Positions 13,501 through 26,400 of a stretch of DNA of 64,000 bases are shown piece after piece (position 1 is the stretch's first letter; each line of letters begins with the position of its first letter). Made by a program: the position numbers and the translations under genes. The notes beneath the pieces were generated by a model that saw only the letters and a program-made list of their open reading frames with translations, was not told the origin of the DNA and made no database searches. The stretch comes from Stictocephala bisonia (Eukaryota > Arthropoda > Insecta > Hemiptera > Membracidae), in contig JAQJVL010000198.1 of NCBI GenBank assembly GCA_035578905.1, positions 1,364,001-1,428,000 of the forward strand, in the 5' to 3' direction.

Positions 13501-16500
13501 CCAGTCGGCCGCCGTGTGCCATGAGTCACACACTCACTGTCGTACAGTCCCATCAAATACTGATGCGACATCGATTCACACATACTCTACCACTCAAAAA
13601 TATTACGTTTTTATTTTTAAAATGTTTGTCTGATTTTTTATTTTTTTATTGAAAATCGGTCCGGGTTAGCCGGACTTCCGGGTTAACGGGGGCCGACTTA
13701 TCGGGGTTGTACTGTATTTATATATTGAGTGGAATATATACAATCCTCTAATTTGAGTTTCAGTTGTTTATTTTAGAGAATAAGTACATAGAGCCACGAA
13801 TATGTACAATATTTAAATAGTTTTTGGAACATACATAAATATTAACAGTAAATATCTGCCTCTCAATCTCATGGCTTCACATATCAATCTCATCGGCAAG
13901 AAAGTTGGTGAAATTATTTCTTATATTAGAGCCAGTGCATGGTTGAAAATGAGCTATGATTGAATCTGATTAATTAATAGATGCTTGGTTGTAATCCCAG
14001 TTATTTAGTAACAAACTAGGGAACTTCCTTTCACACTCACGCGAGTTATTCGTCTCTGTCTTCGGCAATGCCACTTGGTAGTAAGTTTCACTCCCTATCT
14101 CATGTATCCATGAACTTTGGCCTCCGTTATGATTTTTAACTACAAATACTAGAGGGTAAACTATTATCAACCATACATACATACATACATACATATCCGG
14201 AAACCCGCTCCAGTTCACTCCTGGGTTCGGGCGTTCACCAAGCCTCTCCATTCCTGTTTGTTATTCCACATCTCTCTTCTCATCACCTCCCCCCACACAA
14301 CCCCCCTCTTCTCCACATCGACTTTCACGCCATCCAACCATCTTCCCCTAGGTCTTCCTCTGGGTCTTCTGCCCACCACTTCCATCTCCTCCATTCTTCT
14401 AGGTATTCTTTCTTGTCTCATCCTCTTCACATGCCCGTACCATCTTAACCGTGACCTCTCCACCCCCATTCTCAAACTCTCTTCAGTTAAACCTCTTCTT
14501 ATCTCGTCATTCTGGATCCTATCTCTTCGTGTTTTGCCTTTGATGGCTCTTAGAAATCTCATCTCCCCCGCTTGTATCCTACTCCACTCCCTTTCCGATA
14601 ATCTCCACGTCTCAGCTCCATACGTCACCATGGGTTTATAATAAGTTTTAAACATTGCTACCTTGGCCCTTTGTGGTACACTTCCATCCCATACCAGGTG
14701 TTTCACGCTTCCAAAAAACCTACCACCCACTTCCAATCCAATATGTGGAAGGGAGGAGATTGCTGGATATGTGTCAAAGGAATGCGTTGACGATTGGAAA
14801 TGGGAAATTCCGAAAGAGAGAGAGTCATATGGTGACGAGATACAGCTGGGATGGGGTACAAAAGAGTGTCATCGACTACATCATAATGGACAGGGAATGG
14901 GGGGGGAAAATCCTGGATGTGAAGGTGATACCCAGCGTGAGTATGGGTGGGGACCACAGGCTGCTGGTCGGGGTGTTTCGGATTAAAATGAAAGAAGTTG
15001 CGACAAGCAAACCTATAAGAAGAATAAAATGCTGGAAATTACTGGAGGAGGAAAAAAGAGAAGAATTTAAGAGGATAGTGAAACAACACTTACCAAGGAC
15101 GGAAGTAGGTGATGTGGAAAGTGAATGGAAGCTCTTCAAAGAGTCACTGGTAAGCGCAGCGGAAAGGGTATGTGGAAGAACATCGGGAAGGAAGAGAGAT
15201 AAGCAAACGTGTTGGTGGAATGAGGAGACAAGACGGGGGGTAAAGGAAAAGAATAGAGCTTGGAGGAAATGGTGGAAGTCAAGATCCCAGGCAGATAGAG
15301 AGGACTACATAAGGAAAAAGAGGGAAAGTGGAAAGATAGTAAGAGAAGCGAAGGAGAGAGCTTGGGAGTCATTCACAGATAAGTTGGAGAGGGATATGGA
15401 AGGAAACAAAAAGCTATTTTACAGCATGATGAAAAACAAGAAAAGGAAAACAGAGAGTGCCCTGACGATGAAAAGAGAAGACGGAGAGCTGGTGGGGGGT
15501 GAAGAAATCAAAGGAGTGTGGAAAAAGTATTTTCAAAAACTACTGAATGAAGGGTATATTGATGGGGAGGAAGAAGACAACGATTATTATCTGGAGGGTT
15601 TGGAAGGTATAAGTTGGAAGGAGACAGAGGATGCTTTGAAAAGAGTGAAAAATGGGAAGTCTGCAGGACCGGATGAGATATCAATAGACATGATCAAAAC
15701 ATTGGGTCCTATAGGAATACATTGGCTGCAGAGGGTGTTTGGATGTGTATGGAGGAGTAGAAGAGTACCGGACGATTGGGGAAAGGGAGAAATTATAACA
15801 CTGCACAAGAAGGGGAGCAGAAGAGAGTGTAAAAACTATAGAGGAATAACTTTGACGAGCCAGGTGACCAAGGTGTTTGAGAGAATATTGTTAAACAGGA
15901 TAGAAGGAACAGTGGAGGAACAGATGGGTGAGGAACAACATGGGTTCAGGAAAGGAAGAAGCACCATAGATCTGATTTTTGCAGTGCGGCAAATGATCGA
16001 GAAGTATTGGGAATATGACAAGAAGTTGTTCATGGTGTTCATAGATGTGGAAAAAGCATATGATACTGTTAACAGAAGTAGTATATGGGAGAGCTTGAGG
16101 AGGATAGGAATAGATGAAAGAATGATTGGATGGATGAAGGAGTTATATAGGACACATAGATGTAGGGTTAGAACTAGTATGGGGAATACTGAGTGGTTTG
16201 AAGTAAAAAAGGGGCTGAAGCAAGGGAGTGTTTTATCACCAGTTTTGTTCAATGTAATAATGGAGGTGGTGCTGAGGGAAATTAAGGAGGATGTAGGAGG
16301 AGGGGTGAATGCGATGTTGTTTGCGGACGACATTATGTTGTGGGGGGAAAGTATAGAAGAAGTGCAGGAGGTATTGAATAAGTGGAGTGTAAAGATGATG
16401 GAGAGAGGTCTGAAGGTGAGCATGGAGAAGAGTGAGGTGATGGTGGTGGGTAGAGATACGGACCTGGGAGGGGTCGTGGAGTTGAATGGGGAGAACTTGA

Positions 16501-19500
16501 AGAAGGTGGAGGAGTTTAAGTATTTGGGAACAGTGTTATCGAGCAATGGGAAAATGGAGCAAGAAATAAGTAACAGATATCAACCATAATGTTACGTATA
16601 TTCATTTACAGTAGCTCATTCCACTGTACTTGCGACGCTACCTATCTATTAATATGAACACCCAATATCATTGTTTTACTTTCGTTTATGTTTATCTAAC
16701 ATTTGATCACTAACTAAAATCATAAAATAACTTAATTTAAATCAACAAATAACTCTTATTAAATAAATAACATTACTGAAGCTTTAAAGACCACAAAGAA
16801 CAGTGGCTGTCTTCAATTAAATTTAAAATTAGGGTTGAGCCCCTCAGTTGGATTCAAATAAAACCTTGCTGGAGAGAAAATACATAACTTCCTAAAGTTT
16901 AATGGTGATCAGATGAATGGTGTAGTAATGCATAAAGGACAGACGAACATACATAGAAAGACGTATTGGTTTGTATATATGTATATAGATCAAACAAAAC
17001 TTCTATTGAATACAATCAAATTTACTTTTTATAACATTAAGAAAAGACCTGTAATCCCCTGAATATTATAAACATTATCAATCACATGGATATAAATACC
17101 AATGGATATACCAATGGATATAAACATTTTATAAACATCATTATTTAAATTTGAATAGTTGTTACTCTTCAATGAATTTTAATCTATCCATGTTATTATC
17201 ATAGCCGAAAAACGTAATTTGAGGTGTTCACCTCTCCTTAAGGGTGAAAATATTGAAAAATGAATACTTTTTTAAATAATGCAAATAGGGCAAATTTTTT
17301 GACACCTTAAATGTGAAAATTAGTAAAGACATATGGGAAAAGTTGCGTTAGCAAAAAATGACTTCATATTATTATATACTAAGGATAATCTATTTGAAAT
17401 GGTTCTTGATTTAGTGTTATTGAATAAACTTTTACAAATTACATTTTTTACCTGTTTCAGTACGAAACTGCTCTGAATATGCATAATAATGAAACTACCA
17501 TATTTGTACAAAGATTAAAAAAGTGTTCTACCTCACATCAATTTGTTATTCCAATCATACTTCTTGAAACATAGGATAGTTTCTAAAGAGTAGATTCAAT
17601 TTTAAAATTGCATCAATAAAACTAAAACAGAAGTATATTATTGTAACGATGAATACCTTGTTTATATTAAAGTTGATATATGCAGCTTGCAGTGCCAGGG
17701 TCTAAGGGCATGAGTTTGAATGGAGATGAAAGCCGCCTGAACATTACCAACAATCTACGGATCATCCCTGGAGATGCCTGGGATGTAGAGATGGGTGTCA
17801 GCTATCTCTTCGACTCCCCCGTCTACTGGCAGCTACCTTCGCCCTTTCATGGAGATAAGGTATACTTTACTTTTATAATCTGTTAATATAGCTTCTGTGC
17901 TCTCACCCAAGGTTTATGTTCATCTCTTTGCATGTGTACAGCAGAATATGGGCTCAAACCCACCAACCTACTCATTCTTACACAGTGGTTGAGCCCCCCC
18001 CCCCCAAAAGAAGAAAAAAAGTCAGTTACACTGTGACAAGCAAACAAAATTGAAAAATTAAGTTTTAAACAAGTTATATTAGCATATCTCCTTTGATTGA
18101 CTTGTTAGTTTTTCACTGATTGCTTCATGGCCATAGTGGTTGGGTAGAGACTGTTGGTTCAAGAGTTCTGAAGTATACTTTTTGATATAGAGATACATTT
18201 GTTGTACAATGCCTTATTTAATTTATTTTGCATAAGAATATCTGAAGGTTAAGTTTACATTAATGCTTGAAGTTGACATTAAATTAAGTTGTATCAGCTT
18301 CATAAAACCACATATTATTCTTAAAACAGAGATTATTAATGCTGATAAAAAAGTAAAGGACAAAAATAGATCCCTGTGGGACACCATACTAAACCATATT
18401 TCATGAGACCAAATGTTTGATACAATTTGTGTTTTGTAATGCATAAAACTCTGTCTCTAAATTATGTAACACCTGAAGGGGGAAGGGGGTTTTGGCAGTG
18501 TTATGCACCGTTACAGGGGGGGGTGTCCTAAGCACGTTCGTAACAATCAAATTCATCAATTTTTTTAAATTCATTCAACAAATTTGACCGTTTTTTTTCC
18601 CAAAATACAAGATTTTTAATAATATTTTAAAGTTAGTAGTATATTCTCCCTCATTAGAAAACATATGGAACAAAGTCTAAACAATGACTTTCTCATAATC
18701 AAAGTATGCATGAACAAATTGGAGGGGAGGTTGGTGAAAGTAATAAGTAATTTTTGAGGAGGGCATAGTATTAAGTTACAAGTTCTTTACTTTGGGGAGG
18801 GGGTTTGAAAAGGCTGATTTTAGCGTTGCGTAATTTAGGGACAGCCCTTTATATCCCCATCATTCTCAATGAATTAATAAAGATTTGTATGGAAGTAAAA
18901 AAACTTAACATAAAAATGTTAAATGTAAATTAATTGAGTATCATATATAAATATATTTTTTGTATGGTTGATGACAGATCCTTTCATATGGTGGATACCT
19001 GCGGTTCACGTTGGATACAGAAGGAGGGACTACACTGTTACCGTCAGCCGTGCTCTCGTCTTACCCTCTGATACAGTTGCAAGGAAATCAACTCATTTTG
19101 GAGCACTATCCCATGCAACTGAACCCTGCAGCCACTCACAGTGTCAGGTTAGGCATCAAAACGATCTTATAAATGTAATTTATAATTATGATTATATTCA
19201 AGAACTGTATGTAAAAAAACTAGCAAATGACAAAATTTAATGTGAAAAAGATTACCAGTCCATCAAGTATGCTACTCTCATTTATAAAGCTGGTGCCCCA
19301 GAAATAACATGTATAGTTAAATAAATTTATTAAAGTAAGGAATATTCATTGATCATTGCATGTAATGATTAATTTTTTAAATTGAAAATAAATTGTTTAA
19401 ATTGAAAATAATGATATGAAATAAATTAAAACATTCATATATAATTAATTGACTGTGTTAGACATTTGGGTAAATTTATAACTGGAAATTAATCATAAAC

Positions 19501-20099
19501 TGATTGTTCTTCAGCCTAACCCAACAATTTTCAAATAAAAATTTAATAATTTTTTGAAATATTAGTAACATTACAAATTAACCTGTATTTAAACTATTAA
19601 GTAATTCAAAATATTCTATCATTAATGATGTTTTACGTTACAGGTTTCATGAAAAGTTTTGGAGGATAAAGAATGATCCAACAAGTAAAGTGAGCAGAGA
19701 AACACTGTTGGTGGCATTACAAAATGTTCAACATATCCTCATCAGAGCAACAGACTCAGTCGACTTCAAAAGGGCTACGTAAGATTTCTTTCCATTTGCA
19801 TTTAGAATGTAATGATTTTCCAATAAATTATTTTATCTTTATTCAATTCTAAAACGTTTCAGTAATGTGGATGTTTTTGCGCTTGTGTCTGATCTCTCAA
19901 ATCTCTAACTATTGGAAGGAAAAGTATTCGGTGCTTTTCCTCAGTCTCAGCTCAGGCCTGTATACATAAGTGGAATCAATATGCTTCTATTAAGATTCTT
20001 TTGTCAAATCATGGTAATTTTAGTTGAGCTATCTGGGTTTGAAGTCTTTTAATCTAAGCTTGATAATGACAACAGGTTTATTCTACTAATAAAAAAAAA

Positions 20100-20134
<35 letters not shown>

Positions 20135-23100
20135 AACCATGATTAATTTTATAATACAGGGTGTTTCAAAAAGAATTACCCGATTTTCAATATCTATATA
20201 TATTAGAAACAAAGGGTTCACCCAAACATATTGGAGATTAAAATATTTTATAAAAAATAAGTTTACGAAAATACATCATAAATGTTCAGTATGTCCTCCA
20301 TTTGCAGCACAGATGAAATTTAGTCAATAACTTAAGTTCTGATGGACACCTTCCGCACAGTTTGGGATGAATTCAGCTATCTACTAGATGTCAACAGCGC
20401 TGCAAATGGAGGATATATTGAACACTTATGATACATTTTTATAAACTTAATTCTTTTGTATGAGGATTTTAATGTTCAATATTTTTAGATTAAACCTTTA
20501 TTTCTAATAAATATAGCTATTTAAAATCGGAGTATTCTTTTTGAAATATCCTGTATATTATTATAACTGTATTGTTAAACTGTGGATTCTAAAGGAATGT
20601 TGCAAGAACTCTCAGCAGTCAAAAAGCTAAATATGTATATTTTACATTTTAAACTACATTCGTGGGTGGCAGATAGAGAGTTAACCCTTTTAAGGCCAGG
20701 CGAAAATTAGAAAGTGATACCCTTGAAGGCCAGACATTTTCAGTCACTGCATAGCCTAGAAGGCCAGGCCCAAAACAGCACTTTTTACTCTGGATCACAT
20801 TATATTATACAACTCTGATATTTAACGGTATAATTTCATGATTTTTTGTTTTATCCCTAGATAAGTTCTCTACAGTATACTGTTTTTTTAATGCCAAAAC
20901 AAAATTAGAAATTTTTTATATAACAAATATTTACAAAAAAAAAAAAAAAAAAATTAAAAATTTATTTTTAATTTTTCAATTTTGTTTTTATGTGGAAGGT
21001 AAACAAAATTAGATTGCTAAAAAAATGAATAAGTAATTCAATGCTGCACTCATTGGTGATAGAAAACAAGTTATTTCAAACTCCTATGATGAAAAATAAT
21101 CATTTTACAAATAAAAAATGAAAACCGTGCATTTGCATTTTTTTTTTAAATTTTCTACATAAATACACAAAAACTTGTAACTGCTTACCTTTAGATTATT
21201 TTGTACCCATGGTGACACACATTTTACAGCTGGAATATTTAGCACAGTTTAGCACATATATAGTCTTATCAAAAATTAACACACAGTTTATAAAATTAAA
21301 ATAAAACTATATACAAATTTACAAATCAGGGAGTAGACCCACTGTTCAAGCACATTTATGTTTATTGAAACACTCAGGGTGTACACCCTTGGTACATTGT
21401 GAGCAACACATTCTTGTTCTCTTTCTTTTTTCTTTAGTGCTACACACTGAACAATTTTTTTCTTTATTTTCTGGAATTTTTTCATCCCGAAACGAGGTGA
21501 CACATCACCGCCTCCTAATTGTGCTGGCATATTTTTTAAAAGCAACCACTCTTCTGCTAGAGAGTCAACAACATTATAATTAAAGGCTAGCCTAGACATT
21601 GGTTTTCCATTGCAATTTAATGTATATAAAATGTAGGCATTCAACATCATTCGAGAGAAAATATTCAATGCTACTTTACGCCAATATTTTAAAGTGCGCC
21701 ATTCGTCTAAATATGAATAAAGCATTTGGCCAGTGGAGTCTATACCTCCCATGTTTTTATTATATTGTTGTATGATTTTTTCTTTTTTTTTAATTAACAG
21801 TTTCCTACCCCTTACACAACTAGTATCAACAGCTCCAGCTTCACAATTTGAGGAAATCGATATCACTTGAGATTTTGTGACGCCTTTTTCCTGTAAGCTA
21901 AAGCTAGTAACTCATTACTTCTAAGGTACAACTTCTCACCAACTTTATATTTCTTTACAAGCTCCTTAGGTAAACCAGCCCTATTTTTTCTTATAGTGCC
22001 TGTAAGAAATGTCATTTTACTGTATAAATATTCTGCAAGTGGTATACTAGTAAAGAAATTATCAATAAAGAGGTGGTAACCTTTGTTTATGAAATTTCCC
22101 ATTTCAAGTAATTTGACACACACAGTAAAAGAAAGTCCATGTTCCCTAATAGCATTTTTTTTCCTGATTGTTCTTAGCTCCTTTGTAACAAAAAAATCCC
22201 AAACAATATTTTGTAGCAGTATCGCACAAAACCCAGAGTTTGATTCCCCACTTGTGGTGTTTTTTATTGGGCATGTACTGAAGAAGCTGTGTATGATTTT
22301 TAGTACCTATAAGAGATTCATCTATACAGAGGTTTTCTTTAGGGGTATACTAATGCCGGAATAAAGTGTTAACATGATCAATAAGGGGTTGAAATTTTGT
22401 TGTTGGGTCATATTCAGGAGTTCCATGTTTACCAATTTCATTATTGTTTACAATATGGAAAAACCGTAGTAACTCTTCAAATCTGTTCCTGGTAAACATT
22501 CTATTGAACCAAGGTGTGGATTGTGATTGAGATTTAGTATGCCAAAAATGGTCAATCGTAGGTTTTCTAACAATTCCCATATTTATGAGAACTGATATAA
22601 ATGCTTTCATTTCTATATCATTTACCTTCTGCCATACTTTGTTCGGATAATTTGCTTGAAAATATTCCTGTGCATATCTGTTGGTCTCCTTCACAAAAGT
22701 TTTGATCAAAGTAGCAGTAAAGAATAGCAAGAAATAAGTAATAGGCTCTGCGTTAGATGGAGGGCAATGTTTTAGGCCGGGGGACTCATTGTAACAAAAG
22801 TTATGAGAATATCTTACATCGTTGTTATCCTCTATATCCCAGGTCCTAGTAGTATTAGTATTACAGTTAGTAGTCACTTTAGGCCTACCTACTAATCTAG
22901 AAGGCTGAGAATCATTATCACTGTCACTTGAATCTGAACTAAAAGAAATATTGGTAGGCCTAGCCCTTTTTACATTAGGTAGTAACAAAGTGCCTGATGT
23001 ACTAGGTTTATTTGGGTCAATCAAAGGATCATATGACGGGTCCTCGTCTGTGTCATCTACAAAATCATCAGAATCAAAATCACTTTCAGTATCAGAACTA

Positions 23101-23460
23101 GAAATATAGTTTGAATCAAGTACCTGAATGAACATTATCAATTGTTTCAAACAAAGTATTCTCACTTACCGGAGATCTACGTCGTTTCCTGTCCATGTTG
23201 ATGTTGTTTCAACACTAATACATAGCACAACACATTCACAGCAAACAATAAACAACCTAACAATAAATACACAATATAATACAATAAAACTGTACAATAA
23301 ACACACTATGCAGTTGAATAAACACAAACAACTGGGACTGAGAGGTTACTGAATAGACGCGTAACGTTGACTCATGTCACCAGCTGACGCCCAGCCATCT
23401 GATTGGTGCAGTATTGTATTGTACACTCCCAGACAAAAACAAAAATACTCTACGACGATT

Positions 23461-23497
<37 letters not shown>

Positions 23498-26400
23498 AAA
23501 ACAACATTTTAGCTTTCGTTTGGAATTATAACCATTTCATTTGACGAAAAAATAAGTGCACAGTAATAAAACAAAAACAGAGCCAGTTTATCGGCTCATG
23601 GCCGTTTTCGACTATAAAATTAAAAGCCAGTAAACTGGCTCTTGGCCGTTTAGGGAAATATTTTCTAAAGCCGAGAAACTGGCCCGTGGCCGTAAAAGGG
23701 TTAAGCGAAATAAATCTAAAATGGGGGCATTTTTATTAGTTATGTCTGCCCTAAAGTCTACTTGAAGTGGCTAGTTACATTACAATTGTTTAGTGTTTTT
23801 TTGAGTTTATTTTTCTTACTGCGGATGCTACTCTATGGAATTCAAACATAAAGGACACCTATCCTAACACGTTCGCTGTGGTACGGTCAGACAGAAAAAT
23901 GGCGGGGGTGGCTTAAATAAAAATTTAAAAACACTTACCTCAGGCAAAACACCTGCTTTAAATATGGTCAAAGTTTTATATGCTGCAGAATAATTATACA
24001 AGTTATTTAGATATTTCAAAATGGAATAAATGTGTAGTCATTTGTTAACTAGTAAGTGTTGATGAAATAATGGTTCCGTCCCTTGAATTGACTGGTCCTC
24101 CACTGGAGCGGGTGAAGCGGCCGGTCAAATTCAACTGGCCCACAGCAAATGTGTTAACAGTTGCTGTTGTACTTGTCGTAGATTGCAAGACGTGACATTG
24201 GATTTAGCAGTACTATCTCCCCGAGCGTCATTGCCGAGGGCTTATGGTATAGAGCAATGTGAATGTCCACCGCAGTACAATGCTACCTCTTGTCAGGACG
24301 CAGCCAGAGGGTTCTATCGCTACCACAACAAGACGAAGACTAGCCTGATCACTCAAGTCATCGGTGAGTCGAAGCCTTGCCAGTGCAACAATCGCTCCGC
24401 AGTGTGTGATATTGAGACAGGCCGGTGTCAGGTAAGTTCGCAAATTTTATTTTGCTGTTAGTATAATTTTACTGTCTATCTTTATTACTGTCTATCTTTA
24501 TTTAGAAAAAATTTTGCAATTAAATTTTGATTAACTTTTCAGTGAGCTAGACACTCACAACTTTAAAACATCATTGAATGTGATGACAAAGCAATATTTT
24601 GGGGGTTTAGAAACATTCGCTTGCAGGTCTCTGCCCGTAGGCCTTTAAAGTTAGTTTGTTTTATTTATCATCATACTCTCCAACATAAGGAACTTTTTAG
24701 GATCATTAACCTTTCAGAAGTAGAATTAATCTTATTGTAATGTATTCCAAATTGTAATGTTTGTTGCTGGTGTTTTTACATGATCAGTTATTTTAATTTC
24801 AATTTATTAATCTATTTGTATGTTGAGTTTGTTATATGTTCTTTTCTCATATGTATCACTCTAAATAAGTAAAAGAAAACAGCCCGATAAAAACCTGAGA
24901 AAAACGTGTCCTCTTCTTATCATCACTAAAAATGAGCAAAACAAGTGTTGTTCTGGGGCTATAATAGAAACACTGTTTCTGCCAACTTCAACCCTCCCAT
25001 GCCTTACACAGTTTATTTAAGGCTGGCCATACACCACCATGCCTCAGACCAGTGTCACTAAGAAGTTGCACGGAAAAAGTACAAGCCACAGCTGTATTTC
25101 AACTGAGTACAGTTTAATGCCTTAAACGACCTGTGTGATTTAACGTATCGAAGGTGTCTTGGTGTTTTTGCATTAATAGACCCATGATGTAATATCAGGT
25201 CAAATAGCTCTGAAGGATTAATTTTCTGGAAAATAACAATTTAGTGTATTACTATATTATTGGAAGATATGTTTACAAGTTTTCTACTAAAACGTTTCAC
25301 ACTGACACAAGATAACATTGGTAAACTTGTAGATTTTTTTAGTTAGAAATGTGATTTCACACAGCTAAACTACTAGAACTAGGAAACTACGGAGCAATGC
25401 ATCCTAAATGTATCGGTTAATTTATAGAATGTACTAACTGTTGATTGTGAACCACCATCAGAACTAGAGTTCATTGTTCAAAAATGTTGAAAAACTACTA
25501 AATCTTTTGAATACTATGCTGTCCTAAGATAGCTTCTTGTTCTTTGGAGGAGTTTGGAGTAACTGACCATAGAGAGAAAAAAATACTTAAAAGTGCAGTA
25601 TCAAAACTATTATAACATCAAACTTAAAAATATGTATGCTGTAGCGTTTTATTGTTTTTTCCAAGAAAATTACATTTAATTTTATATATAGTATGTACTA
25701 TGTAGGGCATGTACAACTTACAGTTAATTAAAAATAACACTTTTACAGCTAATTAACAAACATTCCTAACTGAGCAAAACATAAAAATGCACTATAAACA
25801 ACAGTATGTATTCCAGGTGTGTGAAAGCACAGAGCATACCAACAATCAAAAAAGCTGACTTATTTTAATAATAATAGAGTAAAAGATTATTCTGTAATAA
25901 ATGGTTTTGTAGCCCTGATTTGACGCTCGAATATAGAGCAATGCATAAAAGGTATTATAATAGATACTCCATTTCTTGGAACTTACAGCTAAAGATGTTT
26001 TTAATCTTTTGGGATCATAATTGAATACCCTTCACTATTGAAAGTATTTATAATTGTACTGAAGTATGGGTTTGTTACTAGGAAGCTGGAAGCTACATTC
26101 TTTTTCACTTTTTGTTAACATTTATAATTTTGTACTTCAAGTTTACCTCCAAATTCATTAAATAAGCAGAACGTGCTGTTTTACAAGCCATGGAAGATGA
26201 GTAAATCATTTTATTTATCTGACTGCGTAGGACTGTGTGGACAACACTGGAGGACACCATTGTGGAGACTGCGCCGAAGGTTTCTACGGCAACCCTGACC
26301 TAGGAGGCTGCAAGCCTTGCCCCTGTCCTTCTGTTCAACAGAACTTTGCTTTCCGCTGTGATGTTCGACAAGGTCAGGAACCATACTGTGTATGCAAACC

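Larger units (their letters stand above)
14176..16577 (-). mobile_element. 5'-truncated non-LTR retrotransposon with twin-priming inversion
   Basis: The insertion lies between two copies of an 11-bp duplication. From the left it has a simple (CATA)n tail, then the C-terminal end of the reverse-transcriptase protein on the minus strand (14736 down to 14215), then, in the opposite direction, the endonuclease end and reverse transcriptase on the plus strand (14737-16577). The plus piece ends in codons AAC AGA and the minus piece begins TTG GAA GTG, which is exactly where the first stops, so no element sequence is lost or duplicated at the inversion point. This is the expected product of twin priming. 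The clade is uncertain (RTE/Proto-like by RT motifs). Confidence 0.93.

Noticed and set aside
15836..16546. Long minus-strand open frame (236 codons) opposite the LINE reverse transcriptase
   Set aside because: It is a shadow of the purine-rich coding strand of the reverse transcriptase, with no domain and serine/leucine-rich composition.
17935..18005. Minus-strand SINE suggested by gtgggtttgagccc
   Set aside because: A B-box-like string alone, without A box or body; not enough evidence.
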